From NCBI GenBank assembly GCA_947503435.1, contig CANNDL010000006.1:186001-250000 (forward strand): a DNA stretch of 64,000 nucleotides, given 5' to 3'. Origin of the DNA: an uncultured Kangiella sp. (GTDB lineage: Bacteria; Pseudomonadota; Gammaproteobacteria; Enterobacterales; Kangiellaceae). The notes beneath the pieces were generated by a model. It did not search any database. It was not told the DNA's origin and saw nothing but the letters and a program-made list of their open reading frames with translations. Position 1 is the stretch's first letter, and each line of letters begins with the position of its first letter. The position numbers and the translations under genes were made by a program. Positions 31,167 through 39,336 of this stretch are shown in pieces.

Positions 31167-32266
31167 GGTTGTTTTGAACAGCTTTTATTGGTTGGATCTG
31201 AGTCATTACAGTCTGAATTATTGGTAACCCACATGATGCCATCTATTAATCGATCACAGTCACACAACATTTTAGATTGTTTTGGATCGCCGAGACGATC
31301 TCTATCTTTATCAGCAAAGTGGGGGAATGCCAAACCGTCATCAGCTATACCACTACAGTTATTATCAACATTGTCACAAATTTCATAAGCATTTGGGTTA
31401 ACACTAGGGTTTTTATCATCGCAATCTTTGCCGCCAATTCGTTCGCCTTTTTCATCAATATTGTACGCCCAGGTCGCATGAAAGCCATCACCATCATGAT
31501 CAGCAAAGCCAAATGTCGTGGGGTCACAATCTTCATCTTTACCAAATTGATCGGCAACTTCTACATTACCAGGGAAGCGGCCTGCATCGTTATCATCACA
31601 ATCATCACCGCCAAATTGAATGGCTAACCGGCTATCACCGTCTGCATCACAAACACGTTTATCTTCTGCGCAAGGGTCATTGTTAATAGTGCCAGCGGTT
31701 TGACTAATAGTGGTATTTGCTTCAACGCTACGGTTTTCTAAACTTGGGTTTAAAGCAATTACCGCATCAATATCTGCGCCTGGGGTATCACCGCTACAGT
31801 TACGCCCTTGGTCGGTTAAACGCACATAGTGAAACACTTGCTCTCTAGCAACTTTTCCTTTTAAATCGATGCTCTTTTTATTGCCACTAATACTGCCGAC
31901 ATTAATCCAGTTAGAACCGTTTTCAGAAATTTCAACTGTAGTCAGTTCGCTTGCAGGGCCAACTTCTGAAATCAATAAATCAGCGCCGTTGTCATCGAAC
32001 AAAACGTTATTTGTGAACTGGACGGTTAAAGAACCTTTGCAACCTAGGGAAACAAAACCATTCATTTTAGTAGAATTAAAGTCAGGCTTGCCTAACGCTT
32101 GCTTTTTCTTTTGGTATTTACTTTTGGGCTGAGGGTTACCTGCGGAATAACTTACTACTTTATCAGCGTAAGCTTTTTTTCCTTGAGCATAATCAGAGTT
32201 GGCTGCTATTAACGATTGGGAATAAAATGTACTAATGGCAAATATCACTACAAGAATTTTAGACAT
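31163..32266 (-). CDS. Secreted MopE-like protein with Asp-rich metal-binding repeats
   Basis: I start at the ATG at 32266 (GGGGA at good spacing; signal peptide SKILVVIFAISTFYSQSLIAA); an ATG five codons earlier is possible. The 367-residue product has a central beta-sandwich-like part (GNPQPKSKYQKKKQALGKPD, and LLISEVGPASELTTVEIS), then three Asp-rich repeats at about 210-360: QFGGDDCDDNDAGRFPGN, GGKDCDDKNPSVNPNAYE and CDNVDNNCSGIADDG. These match the putative metal-binding motif of MopE-type proteins and probably bind calcium. It is secreted and translationally coupled to the nitrilase, an unusual pairing. Confidence 0.78.
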   Translation of the reverse strand: MSKILVVIFAISTFYSQSLIAANSDYAQGKKAYADKVVSYSAGNPQPKSKYQKKKQALGKPDFNSTKMNGFVSLGCKGSLTVQFTNNVLFDDNGADLLISEVGPASELTTVEISENGSNWINVGSISGNKKSIDLKGKVAREQVFHYVRLTDQGRNCSGDTPGADIDAVIALNPSLENRSVEANTTISQTAGTINNDPCAEDKRVCDADGDSRLAIQFGGDDCDDNDAGRFPGNVEVADQFGKDEDCDPTTFGFADHDGDGFHATWAYNIDEKGERIGGKDCDDKNPSVNPNAYEICDNVDNNCSGIADDGLAFPHFADKDRDRLGDPKQSKMLCDCDRLIDGIMWVTNNSDCNDSDPTNKSCSKQP

Positions 32267-32298
32267 ATCAACAATCCCCATGGTTACTTTAAGTAAAT

Positions 32299-34617
32299 TT
32301 ATTTAGGTTCTGTGCTATCCGTTTGCTGCATATAAAGCGTTCGAGTTGGATAGGCAAATTCAATTTTCATATTTCGAGCAAGCTTTAAAATTTCACTCAT
32401 TAAGTGATTGCGCGCTAAATATTCTTGCTCACGATTTTCAGCTTTGAGGTAGCAAAATAATTGTAAATTAATTGAGGAGGGACCAAACTCCCATATCCCA
32501 CAATGTACTTTATCATTGACCCCTTCATCTAAATTTATCACTAATTCTTTTACTTTGCAGATAAATAATTCTATTTTCTCGTTGGAAGTATCAAGCGTAA
32601 TGCTTAGATTAATTTTAAAGTGACGAGCGTTACGCTTACGTCGATTATCAATCACTTCATGCGCTAGGCGGCTATTAGGTATGGTTACGATAGAGTCATC
32701 CAAGGTTCTAATTTGAGTAGAACGCAAACCAACATATTCAACATAACCTTGTACATCGCCAATATTCACTCGGTCGTTTTGTCTAAAAGGTCGATCGGCT
32801 AGTAACACTGCAGAACCAAAGAAATCTGCAATGGTTTCCCTTGCCGCAAAGGCAACGGCTAAACCACCAATTCCTAACCCCGCTAAGATGCTCTGATAAG
32901 GAATGGCCATTACTTTAGCTATTAGAACTGCACTAATAGCGACGATTAAAACTTTAACTAGACCTACAATGAGTGAAACCATGATTTCATCCATGTGGGT
33001 TTTAGTTTTTAGAGAACTGGTTCTATGGTGTTCTCCAAACCAATCGGTAATTCGCATTGCCATCCAGCCTAAGCCCATAATTAAGGTGAAGGATGCAGCC
33101 CAACTTATAGCTAAATATAATTTCTCTGGGAGCCCTAAAAAATCGATGCTAAGTTGCCAGAAGAGGGCTATCAAAGTAATCCTTGTTGGCCCATAAAATT
33201 CTGTAACTTTTCCTTGTCCAGGTTTTATTCTTAATAGTGCTCTAATCCACCGAACTAATTGAACAATTGATTGCGCAATATATTTTGAAAGGATCCAGCT
33301 CATCGCGGTAATTATAATTAAGCTAATCCATTGCCATAATTCAGTCTCAAATATAGAAATCATCAGCCATGGATAAGCGCGCATGGCTTGGCGTAATTTA
33401 AAAAAGGAAAGGATTTCTGTGTCTTTGGCTATCCCTTCTACCAAAGGCATTTCTTCAAAGGCTAGATGCAAGCTTTTTACATTGGCGATAGTGGCAGCAT
33501 CAAATTTCCAAATGGTTTTTCCGTCTTCAGAATAAGGAGATACCACAATATTCCCAAGTGGGTGTTGAAAGTGGATATATGATCGTTGGCTGCTAGGATC
33601 ATTAGGGATTTCCTGCCAAATAACATAACTAATCCTATCGAGAATATGTTTAAGATATTCTGCTCTTATAGCAGCTTCTTGTTCGCGTATAGACTCGCTG
33701 ATTTGACTAACGTCCATACTTTTCAATACGTGCTGCTTACCACCTTTATCCCATAACTTAATTTGCTCGATAAAAGTTCTAAGGGCATCTCTAGGATTGG
33801 TTAAATTCAGATGGTCGTTATTTTCAGTGGAAATTATTTTTCTAGCTTTGAGTAACGCTTGTTTTTGTTTCGCTATCAGTTTTTGTGGAGGTACCACAAT
33901 TTGCCATTGACCCAAAGAATTTTTATTAAATAACAAAGGTGTTTTTATTTCAGTGCCCGCTTGATTCAATTCAAACTGAAAATCATCACCATCAGTCAAT
34001 TGGTTTAAATCCCAAATTCGTAATGTGGTTTGCTCGATAACAGAAAAATAATCTTGAGCTATTAAAGCTTTGCTTCTTGGAGATGGGGAATTATAGTTTG
34101 AAAAGTTTAAGCTGCGCTGTGCTAAGGTTGAGTATTGAAATTTACCGCTTTTAACTAAGTTAAAATTAATAAGAAAAGATTTTAAGGATGCCATTGGCGT
34201 TTCAAGATTAATCGATTGTAGAGGACTTTTGAGCTGCTCTGGTGATATTTCTCCATTCCACCATTCACCGCTATCAAATCGGCCAAGAAAGGTTTTGCCA
34301 TCAGGAGATAAGGTGAAAATAAAGCTACCTTGACGATTTTTTTGAACCCATCGTCCTTTTAGCACATTACCTTCTACCTTAGCTTCAATAATGCCGTCGA
34401 AAGGTTGATAACTACCGAAAACCTGTCCACCTTGCTGCTCTAGGATCATTTGGGCGCCGCCATCACGCCAGACTGTATTCCAAGTGCCTGTCCATTGATT
34501 GTTGTCTGCAAGAAGTCGTAAAGGAAAAAGCAACAATAGACCAAGCCAGCAAAAGACGAATGCTTTGCTAACTAATTGGCTATTAAAATCTTGTAAGAAC
34601 GCAATTCTAGCTTTCAC
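32299..34617 (-). CDS. MscS-family channel with large periplasmic N-terminal extension
   Basis: The 772-residue protein starts with a signal/anchor (FVFCWLGLLLLFPLRLLA). Next comes a lipocalin-like or beta domain (residues 38-125, WTGTWNTVWRDGGAQMILEQ, GSYQPFDGIIEAKVEGN), and then a helical region. Membrane helices follow at about 425-445, 480-530 and 550-580. The pore helix (ILAGLGIGGLAVAFAARETI) and the VTIPNSRLAHEV beta-domain loop are conserved MscS features. The extension makes it an MscK/YbiO-size channel with an uncommon domain. Its start lies 109 bp from fabR. Confidence 0.88.
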   Translation of the reverse strand: MKARIAFLQDFNSQLVSKAFVFCWLGLLLLFPLRLLADNNQWTGTWNTVWRDGGAQMILEQQGGQVFGSYQPFDGIIEAKVEGNVLKGRWVQKNRQGSFIFTLSPDGKTFLGRFDSGEWWNGEISPEQLKSPLQSINLETPMASLKSFLINFNLVKSGKFQYSTLAQRSLNFSNYNSPSPRSKALIAQDYFSVIEQTTLRIWDLNQLTDGDDFQFELNQAGTEIKTPLLFNKNSLGQWQIVVPPQKLIAKQKQALLKARKIISTENNDHLNLTNPRDALRTFIEQIKLWDKGGKQHVLKSMDVSQISESIREQEAAIRAEYLKHILDRISYVIWQEIPNDPSSQRSYIHFQHPLGNIVVSPYSEDGKTIWKFDAATIANVKSLHLAFEEMPLVEGIAKDTEILSFFKLRQAMRAYPWLMISIFETELWQWISLIIITAMSWILSKYIAQSIVQLVRWIRALLRIKPGQGKVTEFYGPTRITLIALFWQLSIDFLGLPEKLYLAISWAASFTLIMGLGWMAMRITDWFGEHHRTSSLKTKTHMDEIMVSLIVGLVKVLIVAISAVLIAKVMAIPYQSILAGLGIGGLAVAFAARETIADFFGSAVLLADRPFRQNDRVNIGDVQGYVEYVGLRSTQIRTLDDSIVTIPNSRLAHEVIDNRRKRNARHFKINLSITLDTSNEKIELFICKVKELVINLDEGVNDKVHCGIWEFGPSSINLQLFCYLKAENREQEYLARNHLMSEILKLARNMKIEFAYPTRTLYMQQTDSTEPK

Positions 34618-34726
34618 TTCATGATTCCTTATGAAGGTGATATCTGTAAAGAAATATGTTCAACCAATCTCTAAAATAACAAAAATTTAGCTAAATATCA
34701 TGTAGTTAAAGGGAGGTCGCATTCTA

Positions 34727-35338
34727 TCAATGGTTTCTTTGTGAGAACTGAGTTGCACCAGCGGTAATAAATCTAAGTTGTAAGATGATGCGCTGCTTTA
34801 GTGCTTTACGTTCGAGTTGATTCATATCGAGAGCATCAGCTCCTAGGTTGAAAACCAAAGTGACCATAGCTTCAGCTAGAGCAAATGCTTGTGGTTTAGA
34901 GTAGGGGCCTTCTGTCACTAAATAGTCAGTCAGCTCACTCTTAAAGTGGTTGATTTCCAATGCAATGGCATTTCTAAAGGCCAAAGATGTGCCCGAACGT
35001 TCTCGTAGTAACAGGCGGAATACATTGGTGTTGGAAATAATGAATTCCATGAAAGTATCGATAGAAGTATTAATAACGCTACCTTTTCGTTCTATACGTT
35101 TACGCGCTTTACGCATTAACTGTCTTAGAGCTACGCCACACTCGTCAACCAAAGTCAGTCCTAAGTCTTCCATATCGTTAAAATGCCGATAAAACGAAGT
35201 TGGCGCAATTCCAGCTTCACGCGCTACTTCGCGTAAACTTAAGTTTGAAAAGCTTTTATCAGCCGATAACTGGCCTAATGCCGCATCGATTATTGTTTGC
35301 CTGGTTTGCTCTTTTTGTAGGGCACGATTAGTGCTCAT
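34727..35338 (-). CDS. fabR: TetR-family repressor of unsaturated fatty acid genes
   Basis: The 203-residue regulator closely follows E. coli Fab[21 protein letters not shown] is the recognition helix region (about 40-59), and [18 protein letters not shown] and [22 protein letters not shown] lie in the ligand domain. FabR senses the saturated/unsaturated acyl-ACP or acyl-CoA balance. Here it is divergent from a fatty-acid desaturase, the arrangement seen for Pseudomonas DesT, and two palindromic operators lie between them. A DesT name would be equally defensible. Confidence 0.93.
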   Translation of the reverse strand: MSTNRALQKEQTRQTIIDAALGQLSADKSFSNLSLREVAREAGIAPTSFYRHFNDMEDLGLTLVDECGVALRQLMRKARKRIERKGSVINTSIDTFMEFIISNTNVFRLLLRERSGTSLAFRNAIALEINHFKSELTDYLVTEGPYSKPQAFALAEAMVTLVFNLGADALDMNQLERKALKQRIILQLRFITAGATQFSQRNH

Positions 35339-35401
35339 ATCTATTTATACTCAAATTTTTATAAATGTTGATAGTTAGCTAGTATAGAAAACAATCACTT
35401 A

Positions 35402-35419
35402 AGAGTACAGTTGTACGCT
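35402..35419. promoter_or_regulatory. FabR/DesT-type operator 1
   Basis: AGAGTACAGTTGTACGCT is an 18-bp inverted repeat with one mismatch, matching the AGCGTACA-N2-TGTACGCT form I recall for FabR-type sites. It lies just upstream of the desaturase -35 box and 64 bp from the fabR start codon. Confidence 0.75.
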
Positions 35420-35422
35420 GAA

Positions 35423-35451
35423 TTGCAAATGTAATATTGAGCATATATACT
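35423..35451 (+). promoter_or_regulatory. Desaturase promoter
   Basis: TTGCAA (35423-35428) and TATACT (35446-35451) are separated by exactly 17 bp. Transcription should begin near 35458, about 55 bp before the ATG. The promoter is bracketed by the two operators. Confidence 0.7.
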
Positions 35452-35464
35452 AGCACCTAATTTC

Positions 35465-35482
35465 GGCGTACAAGTGTACGCT
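35465..35482. promoter_or_regulatory. FabR/DesT-type operator 2
   Basis: GGCGTACAAGTGTACGCT is an 18-bp palindrome covering roughly +8 to +25 of the desaturase transcript, a classical repression position. Its centre is 63 bp (about six helical turns) from the centre of operator 1, so the two face the same side of the helix. Confidence 0.78.
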
Positions 35483-35512
35483 ATTCTCTAGAAATTTTTA
35501 AATGGGGCTTAA

Positions 35513-36652
35513 ATGTCAAACAAATCTAAACTCAAATCTGAGAAGCAATGGGTTAATATTATATTTTTCGGACTAAGTTTTTTAGCTGCCATAACATTAG
35601 TGCCATGGTACGGCATTGCATACGGCTATCATTTTTCTACTTGGGCTTGGGGAGTAGGTTTGTGGCTTTTCTCTAGCACCTCAATTTCAATGGGCTACCA
35701 TCGCTTATGGTCACATCGTGCTTATGAAGCGCATCCGTTATTGAGGGCAATAATGGCCTTCGGTGGCGCCTTATCGTTACAAAATAGTGCTTTGCATTGG
35801 TCATCAGATCATAGGATTCACCATAAGCACGTAGATCATGATCATAAAGATCCTTACTCAGCGAGTAGAGGCTTTTGGCATTCACATATTGGATGGTTGT
35901 TAAAACGTGAAAATGAAGATAAGCGTTACGATGAGCAATATGATCGTTGTCCAGATTTAAAGCGTGACCCAATTGTGATGTTCCAGCACAAATATTACTG
36001 GTTACTAAGTGTTGGCCTGAACATAGCAGTGCCAGCCTTGTTAGGGTTAGCTTATGGTCATTTTTGGGAAATGATGTTAGTCGCAGGCGTTTGGCGTTTA
36101 GTTTGGTCGCATCATTTAACATTTTTCATTAATTCTTTAGCCCATATCTGGGGAACGAGACCTTATACAGAAGAAAATTCTGCTAGAGATAATATTGTGT
36201 TGGCCGTTTTAACCGGTGGCGAGGGCTACCACAATTACCATCACAAATTTCAATATGACTATCGAAACGGGGTTCGCTGGTGGCATTTTGATCCATCAAA
36301 GTGGTGGATTAAAGCTTTAAGCTGGATCGGAATTACTAAAAATTTGAAATTGGTCTCTAAAGAAAAAATTGAAAAAGCTAAAGCAGAAACCTTATTAATC
36401 AAAGCTAAGAAAAAAACAGCTCACTTGCCAAATTCAGAGGAAATTATGCAAAAGTTGCAGGATGAATATGAAGAGTTAGTAGCAAAATTAACTGAATTGT
36501 ACGCAGCGCAGAAGCAATGGCTGGAGGCTAAGAAAAGTGAACTTGCAGAGTCATACGATAAGCTTGATATAAAAGCTGAGTATGAGCTACTTAAGAAAAA
36601 CTTCGAGTTACAAAAAGCCAGTTGGCTGCAACTTGCTAAGCAATATGCTTAA
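35513..36652 (+). CDS. Membrane fatty-acyl-CoA delta-9-type desaturase
   Basis: The 379-residue enzyme inserts a double bond into acyl chains aerobically. The three histidine boxes of the di-iron site are intact: HRLWSH (63-68), HRIHH (100-104) and HNYHH (240-244). Hydrophobic pairs near 15-55 and 155-205 are the membrane spans. Residues 285-379 form a charged coiled coil, as in Pseudomonas DesB-like proteins. It is controlled by the FabR-type operators just upstream and ends at its own terminator, so it is monocistronic. Confidence 0.92.
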   Translation: MSNKSKLKSEKQWVNIIFFGLSFLAAITLVPWYGIAYGYHFSTWAWGVGLWLFSSTSISMGYHRLWSHRAYEAHPLLRAIMAFGGALSLQNSALHWSSDHRIHHKHVDHDHKDPYSASRGFWHSHIGWLLKRENEDKRYDEQYDRCPDLKRDPIVMFQHKYYWLLSVGLNIAVPALLGLAYGHFWEMMLVAGVWRLVWSHHLTFFINSLAHIWGTRPYTEENSARDNIVLAVLTGGEGYHNYHHKFQYDYRNGVRWWHFDPSKWWIKALSWIGITKNLKLVSKEKIEKAKAETLLIKAKKKTAHLPNSEEIMQKLQDEYEELVAKLTELYAAQKQWLEAKKSELAESYDKLDIKAEYELLKKNFELQKASWLQLAKQYA

Positions 36653-36664
36653 ACAATAAATTAC

Positions 36665-36687
36665 AAAGCTCCTTCGGGAGCTTTTTT
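36665..36687 (+). terminator. Desaturase terminator
   Basis: AGCTCC / GGAGCT with a TTCG tetraloop, followed by six T residues, lies 13 bp after the stop codon. Confidence 0.88.
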
Positions 36688-36780
36688 AATGCCCGCAAAA
36701 ATGTAACTAAAGTTAAATGGTCGCTTGTTAAATGCTCATTATGTTAATAAGCTTTAGCTAGTTAAAAAATGGAGAAAAGT

Positions 36781-38916
36781 ATGAAAGCTAAATTTGGGGT
36801 TAAGAGGTTATCCGTTGCTGTATTGATGGGTTTATCCATAGCTGCTTGTAACAGTGGTGATAATGTCAGTGATGCAGATAATGCTTCGGCGACTGTTGCT
36901 CAGGTGAAAACTAATGAAGAGAATATAAAAGCTACAGAGGCCAGTTCTGAGGCAGAATCCAGCAAATCTGAAGTCACTTACAATATTTGGAACAAGGAAG
37001 ACTCTGCTGGAAATTTAAATGTTAAGCAAGATGGTAACTTTATCGATGCTAAGCTTAAAATGGGTTGGAATAATCGTCGAATTGAAACCGAAGAATCTAT
37101 TGAAGTGAATGAGCAAGGTTTTATCGTAAGCCAAGAAATTAAAGGTATCTCTGCGTTTGGTGCCCCAATTGATGAGAAATTTTCTTATACCGATGGTCAA
37201 GCCGTTTGGAAAAGTCTAAACGAAGAAGGTCAAGCAGCTTCTGATGGCGATCAGTTTTATGTTCCTATTGATGGAACGGGCGTTTCAAATTCACTGTTAG
37301 TTAAAGCGCTTTCTAAAGATCCCGACAATAAAATTGAATTGCTTCCTGCTGGCTCAGCGAGTTTAGTAAAGCTTGATTCGGTTACTTTAGATAACGGCAC
37401 AGAAAAAAAGCAAGTTCATTTGATCGGTATAGCCGGCTTTGGTTTCACTCCAAACTTTGCATGGTATGACGACGATTATAACTTCTTTGCTACTGATGGT
37501 GGCGGTTGGTTTGGCATTATTCCAGAAGGTTGGGGGCGAGAGCATCTTGAGCAACTAAGCGAGATGCAGAAGAAAGCCGATAATCAATACCTAAAAGAAT
37601 TGGCGCAAAAACTAACTCATACCATCAATGACCCAATCCTAATTAGTCATGCTAACTATGTGGATGTTAATACTGGCGAATTAATTGAAGACCAAAATAT
37701 TGTAATTCAAGATGGCAAGATTTCCATGATTGGAAAAATGTGGCCGAAACTAGCCAATGGCAAGGTGATTAATGCAAAGGGTAAAACCCTTATACCTGGA
37801 CTTTGGGATATGCACGGGCACCTTCAAAAATCCGATGGCCTTCTAAATATTCCTGCTGGCGTCACTAATGTCCGCGATATGGGCAATACTCATGACAACA
37901 TTACCGCTATTGAACGTATGAGCGAAGCCAACGAAATCATAGGTGCTGATGTTTATCGCTCCGGCTTTATGGATCGTGAAAGCCCTTATGCTATGAAAAT
38001 GGGTAAGACGGTTGATTCTCTTGAGTCTGCAAAAGAAGCTGTAGATTGGTATGCGGAAAATGGTTATCCGCAAATTAAGACTTACAGTTCAATGGAGCCT
38101 GAATGGATTAAACCGTTAGCAGATCACATTCATAGTAAAGGCATGAAACTGAGTGGGCATATACCTGCTTTTATGACGGCAGAAGAAGCGGTTGATGCCG
38201 GCTTTGATGAAATTCAACACATTAATATGCTGTTCTTAAACTTCATGGGTAATATTGATACCCGTAAGCGTTTGCGCTTTACGATGGTCGGCGAGCAAGC
38301 AGGTGAAATAGATTTAGATTCAAAAGAAGTGACGGACTTTATTGCTAAGTTAAAAGAAAAGGGCACTGTTATCGATCCTACATTAATGGTTTTCCGCTGG
38401 CTGCTCCAGGCTAAAGCCGGTGTGGTAAACCCTGAAATGCAGGACATATATGAACACCTGCCGGTAACGGTATCTCGTGGTTTTAAAACAGCGGTTTTGG
38501 ACATCAAAGATGAAGAAAGAGATGCTTACAATAAATCCACCGCAGCTTTAAGCGCTATGGTCAAAAAGCTTCATGATGGAGGGGTTCAAATTGTCCCAGG
38601 TACGGATAATATTGCAGGTTTTTCATTGCATCGTGAATTGATTGATTATGCAGAAGCTGGTATTTCCAATGCAGATGTACTTAAACTTGGTACTATCGAT
38701 TCAGCGCGAGTTGTTGGTGCCGATAAAACTAATGGCTCTATTGAAGAAGGCAAGCAAGCGGATTTAGTCTTTATTGACGGTAACCCTCTTGAAAACATGA
38801 ATGATTTGCGGAAAGTGTCTTTAGTGATTAAAGGAAACAACCTTTACAAGCCAGATGAAATCTACCAAGCAATTGGCGTAAAGCCGTTTACTACTTCTAT
38901 GGAAATACCTAAGTAA
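36781..38916 (+). CDS. Amidohydrolase-family lipoprotein
   Basis: The ATG at 36781 is chosen because GGAG at 36771-36774 fits it; the ATG 12 bp earlier overlaps that site. The 711-residue product is a lipoprotein (lipobox SIAAC). After an acidic linker and an N-terminal domain of unknown type (60-270), an amidohydrolase barrel covers about 280-700. Metal ligands are visible in LIPGLWDMHGHL (HxH), LSGHIPA, EIQHINM and VPGTDN. Imidazolonepropionase/prolidase-like relatives cleave peptides or cyclic amides; the substrate here is unknown. It is monocistronic between terminators. Confidence 0.85.
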   Translation: MKAKFGVKRLSVAVLMGLSIAACNSGDNVSDADNASATVAQVKTNEENIKATEASSEAESSKSEVTYNIWNKEDSAGNLNVKQDGNFIDAKLKMGWNNRRIETEESIEVNEQGFIVSQEIKGISAFGAPIDEKFSYTDGQAVWKSLNEEGQAASDGDQFYVPIDGTGVSNSLLVKALSKDPDNKIELLPAGSASLVKLDSVTLDNGTEKKQVHLIGIAGFGFTPNFAWYDDDYNFFATDGGGWFGIIPEGWGREHLEQLSEMQKKADNQYLKELAQKLTHTINDPILISHANYVDVNTGELIEDQNIVIQDGKISMIGKMWPKLANGKVINAKGKTLIPGLWDMHGHLQKSDGLLNIPAGVTNVRDMGNTHDNITAIERMSEANEIIGADVYRSGFMDRESPYAMKMGKTVDSLESAKEAVDWYAENGYPQIKTYSSMEPEWIKPLADHIHSKGMKLSGHIPAFMTAEEAVDAGFDEIQHINMLFLNFMGNIDTRKRLRFTMVGEQAGEIDLDSKEVTDFIAKLKEKGTVIDPTLMVFRWLLQAKAGVVNPEMQDIYEHLPVTVSRGFKTAVLDIKDEERDAYNKSTAALSAMVKKLHDGGVQIVPGTDNIAGFSLHRELIDYAEAGISNADVLKLGTIDSARVVGADKTNGSIEEGKQADLVFIDGNPLENMNDLRKVSLVIKGNNLYKPDEIYQAIGVKPFTTSMEIPK

Positions 38917-38931
38917 TTAAGTTCAGGAAGT

Positions 38932-38958
38932 AAAAAGGCCTCATTTGAGGCCTTTTTT
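38932..38958. terminator. Bidirectional terminator between amidohydrolase and fdxA
   Basis: AAAAAGGCCTCA / TGAGGCCTTTTTT with a very short loop has T-runs on both strands, serving both convergent genes. Confidence 0.9.
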
Positions 38959-38967
38959 AATTCTTAA

Positions 38968-39291
38968 TTATCTTTCTAAGTACTGCAATTTATTTTCAAC
39001 GCCATCCCATTCTTCGGCATCTTCTGGCGCGTCTTTCTTTTCTGTAATATTGGGCCAAATTTCTGATAGCTCAGCGTTCAATTCGATAAATTCTTCTTGG
39101 CCTGCTGGAATATCGTCTTCTTCGAAAATCGCTTCTGCGGGGCACTCTGGCTCACATAGAGCACAATCGATACACTCGTCAGGGTTAATGACTAAGAAGT
39201 TAGGTCCTTCATAAAAGCAGTCCACGGGACAAACTTCCACGCAATCGGTGTGCTTACATTTAATACAGTTGTCAGTAACTACAAAGGCCAT
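38968..39291 (-). CDS. fdxA: Ferredoxin FdxA (3Fe-4S/4Fe-4S)
   Basis: The 107-residue electron carrier has the N-terminal cluster motifs [17 protein letters not shown] and [12 protein letters not shown], which hold one 3Fe-4S and one 4Fe-4S centre. An acidic C-terminal tail of about 40 residues is typical of the Azotobacter/Pseudomonas FdI-like group. It follows mutS by 45 bp, an arrangement also seen in pseudomonads, and ends at the shared terminator. Confidence 0.95.
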   Translation of the reverse strand: MAFVVTDNCIKCKHTDCVEVCPVDCFYEGPNFLVINPDECIDCALCEPECPAEAIFEEDDIPAGQEEFIELNAELSEIWPNITEKKDAPEDAEEWDGVENKLQYLER

Positions 39292-39336
39292 ATGTTTTCC
39301 TGCGAACTTTTCTGTTTAATCTTTGGCGAACAGGCG

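Noticed and set aside
31277-31627. 116-codon plus-strand open frame opposite the MopE-like gene
   Set aside because: Its Ile/Thr-rich product is the shadow of the Asp-rich metal repeats on the other strand.
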